The notes below the pieces were generated by a model, which saw nothing but the letters and a program-made list of their open reading frames with translations, had not been told where the DNA came from and did no database searches. DNA of 22,010 nucleotides from an uncultured Eubacteriales bacterium (GTDB taxonomy: Bacteria; Bacillota; Clostridia; Oscillospirales; Butyricicoccaceae), in the NCBI GenBank assembly GCA_910586105.1, contig CAJUGU010000060.1:1-22010 (forward strand). Reading direction: 5' to 3'. The position numbers and the translations under genes were made by a program. Positions 21,864 through 22,010 of this stretch are shown here, piece by piece. Within the stretch, counting starts at the first letter, position 1. The number at the start of each line of letters is the position of its first letter.

Positions 21864-22010
21864 GCAATCGCAGGCGGAAGCGATTGCCGCAGCCGCCCGC
21901 CCAGCCCGCCGTTGTTGTGGCGGGCTGGCCGCACGCATGAGCGGCTCCGTATGCACCCCTTCCCCGCCGCAGCGGTGATGAAGTTTTTACTCGATTTTTT
22001 TACAAAAAAA
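21864..22010. repeat. Second copy of the dispersed repeat, cut by the window edge
   Basis: A hairpin GCAATCGC/GCGATTGC with 8-nt loop (21864-21887) is followed by the repeat's own hairpin (CCAGCCCGCC, 21901-21910, with 21919-21928, 8-nt loop). The tail then matches 11371-11428 base for base (21953-22010). The window ends inside the T7/A7 palindrome. It lies downstream of the methyltransferase gene, as copy 1 lies downstream of flagellin. Confidence 0.85.

Overview
The window looks like chromosome of a GC-rich, flagellated Gram-positive anaerobe of the class Clostridia, probably a gut member of the Oscillospirales. This is inferred from the ftsEX / M23 hydrolase / S41 peptidase cluster next to a CdaR-type regulator, the DUF4830-like protein, a csrA-flagellin locus, AGGAGG-type ribosome sites and sigma-A-like promoters. 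I see no rRNA, tRNA, CRISPR array, transposase or phage gene.

Region 1 (1-7712, + strand) is a sugar/polyol uptake and oxidation locus. It holds a LacI-family repressor, a three-gene ABC importer (two-domain ATPase, permease, lipoprotein), then an inositol 2-dehydrogenase-like Gfo/Idh/MocA enzyme and a TIM-barrel sugar isomerase/epimerase. Palindromes built on CGAGCACGTGCTCG lie before the repressor and before the transporter and are the likely repressor operators. The dehydrogenase/isomerase pair has its own perfect-consensus promoter. The later iol genes (iolB, C, D) are not in the window, so the substrate could be an inositol or a sugar oxidised to a 3-keto form.

Region 2 (7713-11200, + strand) is a motility locus: two tandem CsrA-like proteins followed by a very large flagellin. 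Two observations stand out. First, upstream of the csrA genes, 24-bp inverted repeats (23 of 24 matching) bracket a 108-bp segment. It carries a TTGACA -35 box abutting the left repeat, whose -10 lies inside the repeat, plus a rightward intrinsic terminator. As written the promoter points away from the motility genes and the terminator blocks read-through. If the segment flipped, the same promoter would read into csrA-csrA-flagellin. This is the layout expected of a phase-variable invertible promoter. Second, the flagellin reading frame starts Met-Arg-Ile-STOP and continues in frame with a normal flagellin N-terminus, so codon 4 appears to be a nonsense mutation.

Region 3 (11200-17300, mostly - strand) begins with a dispersed repeat that recurs at the right edge of the window. 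It is followed, in transcription order from the right, by cdaR, ftsE, ftsX, a secreted coiled-coil M23 peptidase and an S41 C-terminal processing peptidase: a cell-wall hydrolysis and division module.

Region 4 (17300-22010) holds an RsuA-type pseudouridine synthase and a DUF4830-like membrane-anchored protein on the - strand. On the + strand are a MarR regulator with a palindrome on its promoter, a DegV/FakB fatty-acid-binding protein, a SAM-dependent methyltransferase, and the second copy of the dispersed repeat.
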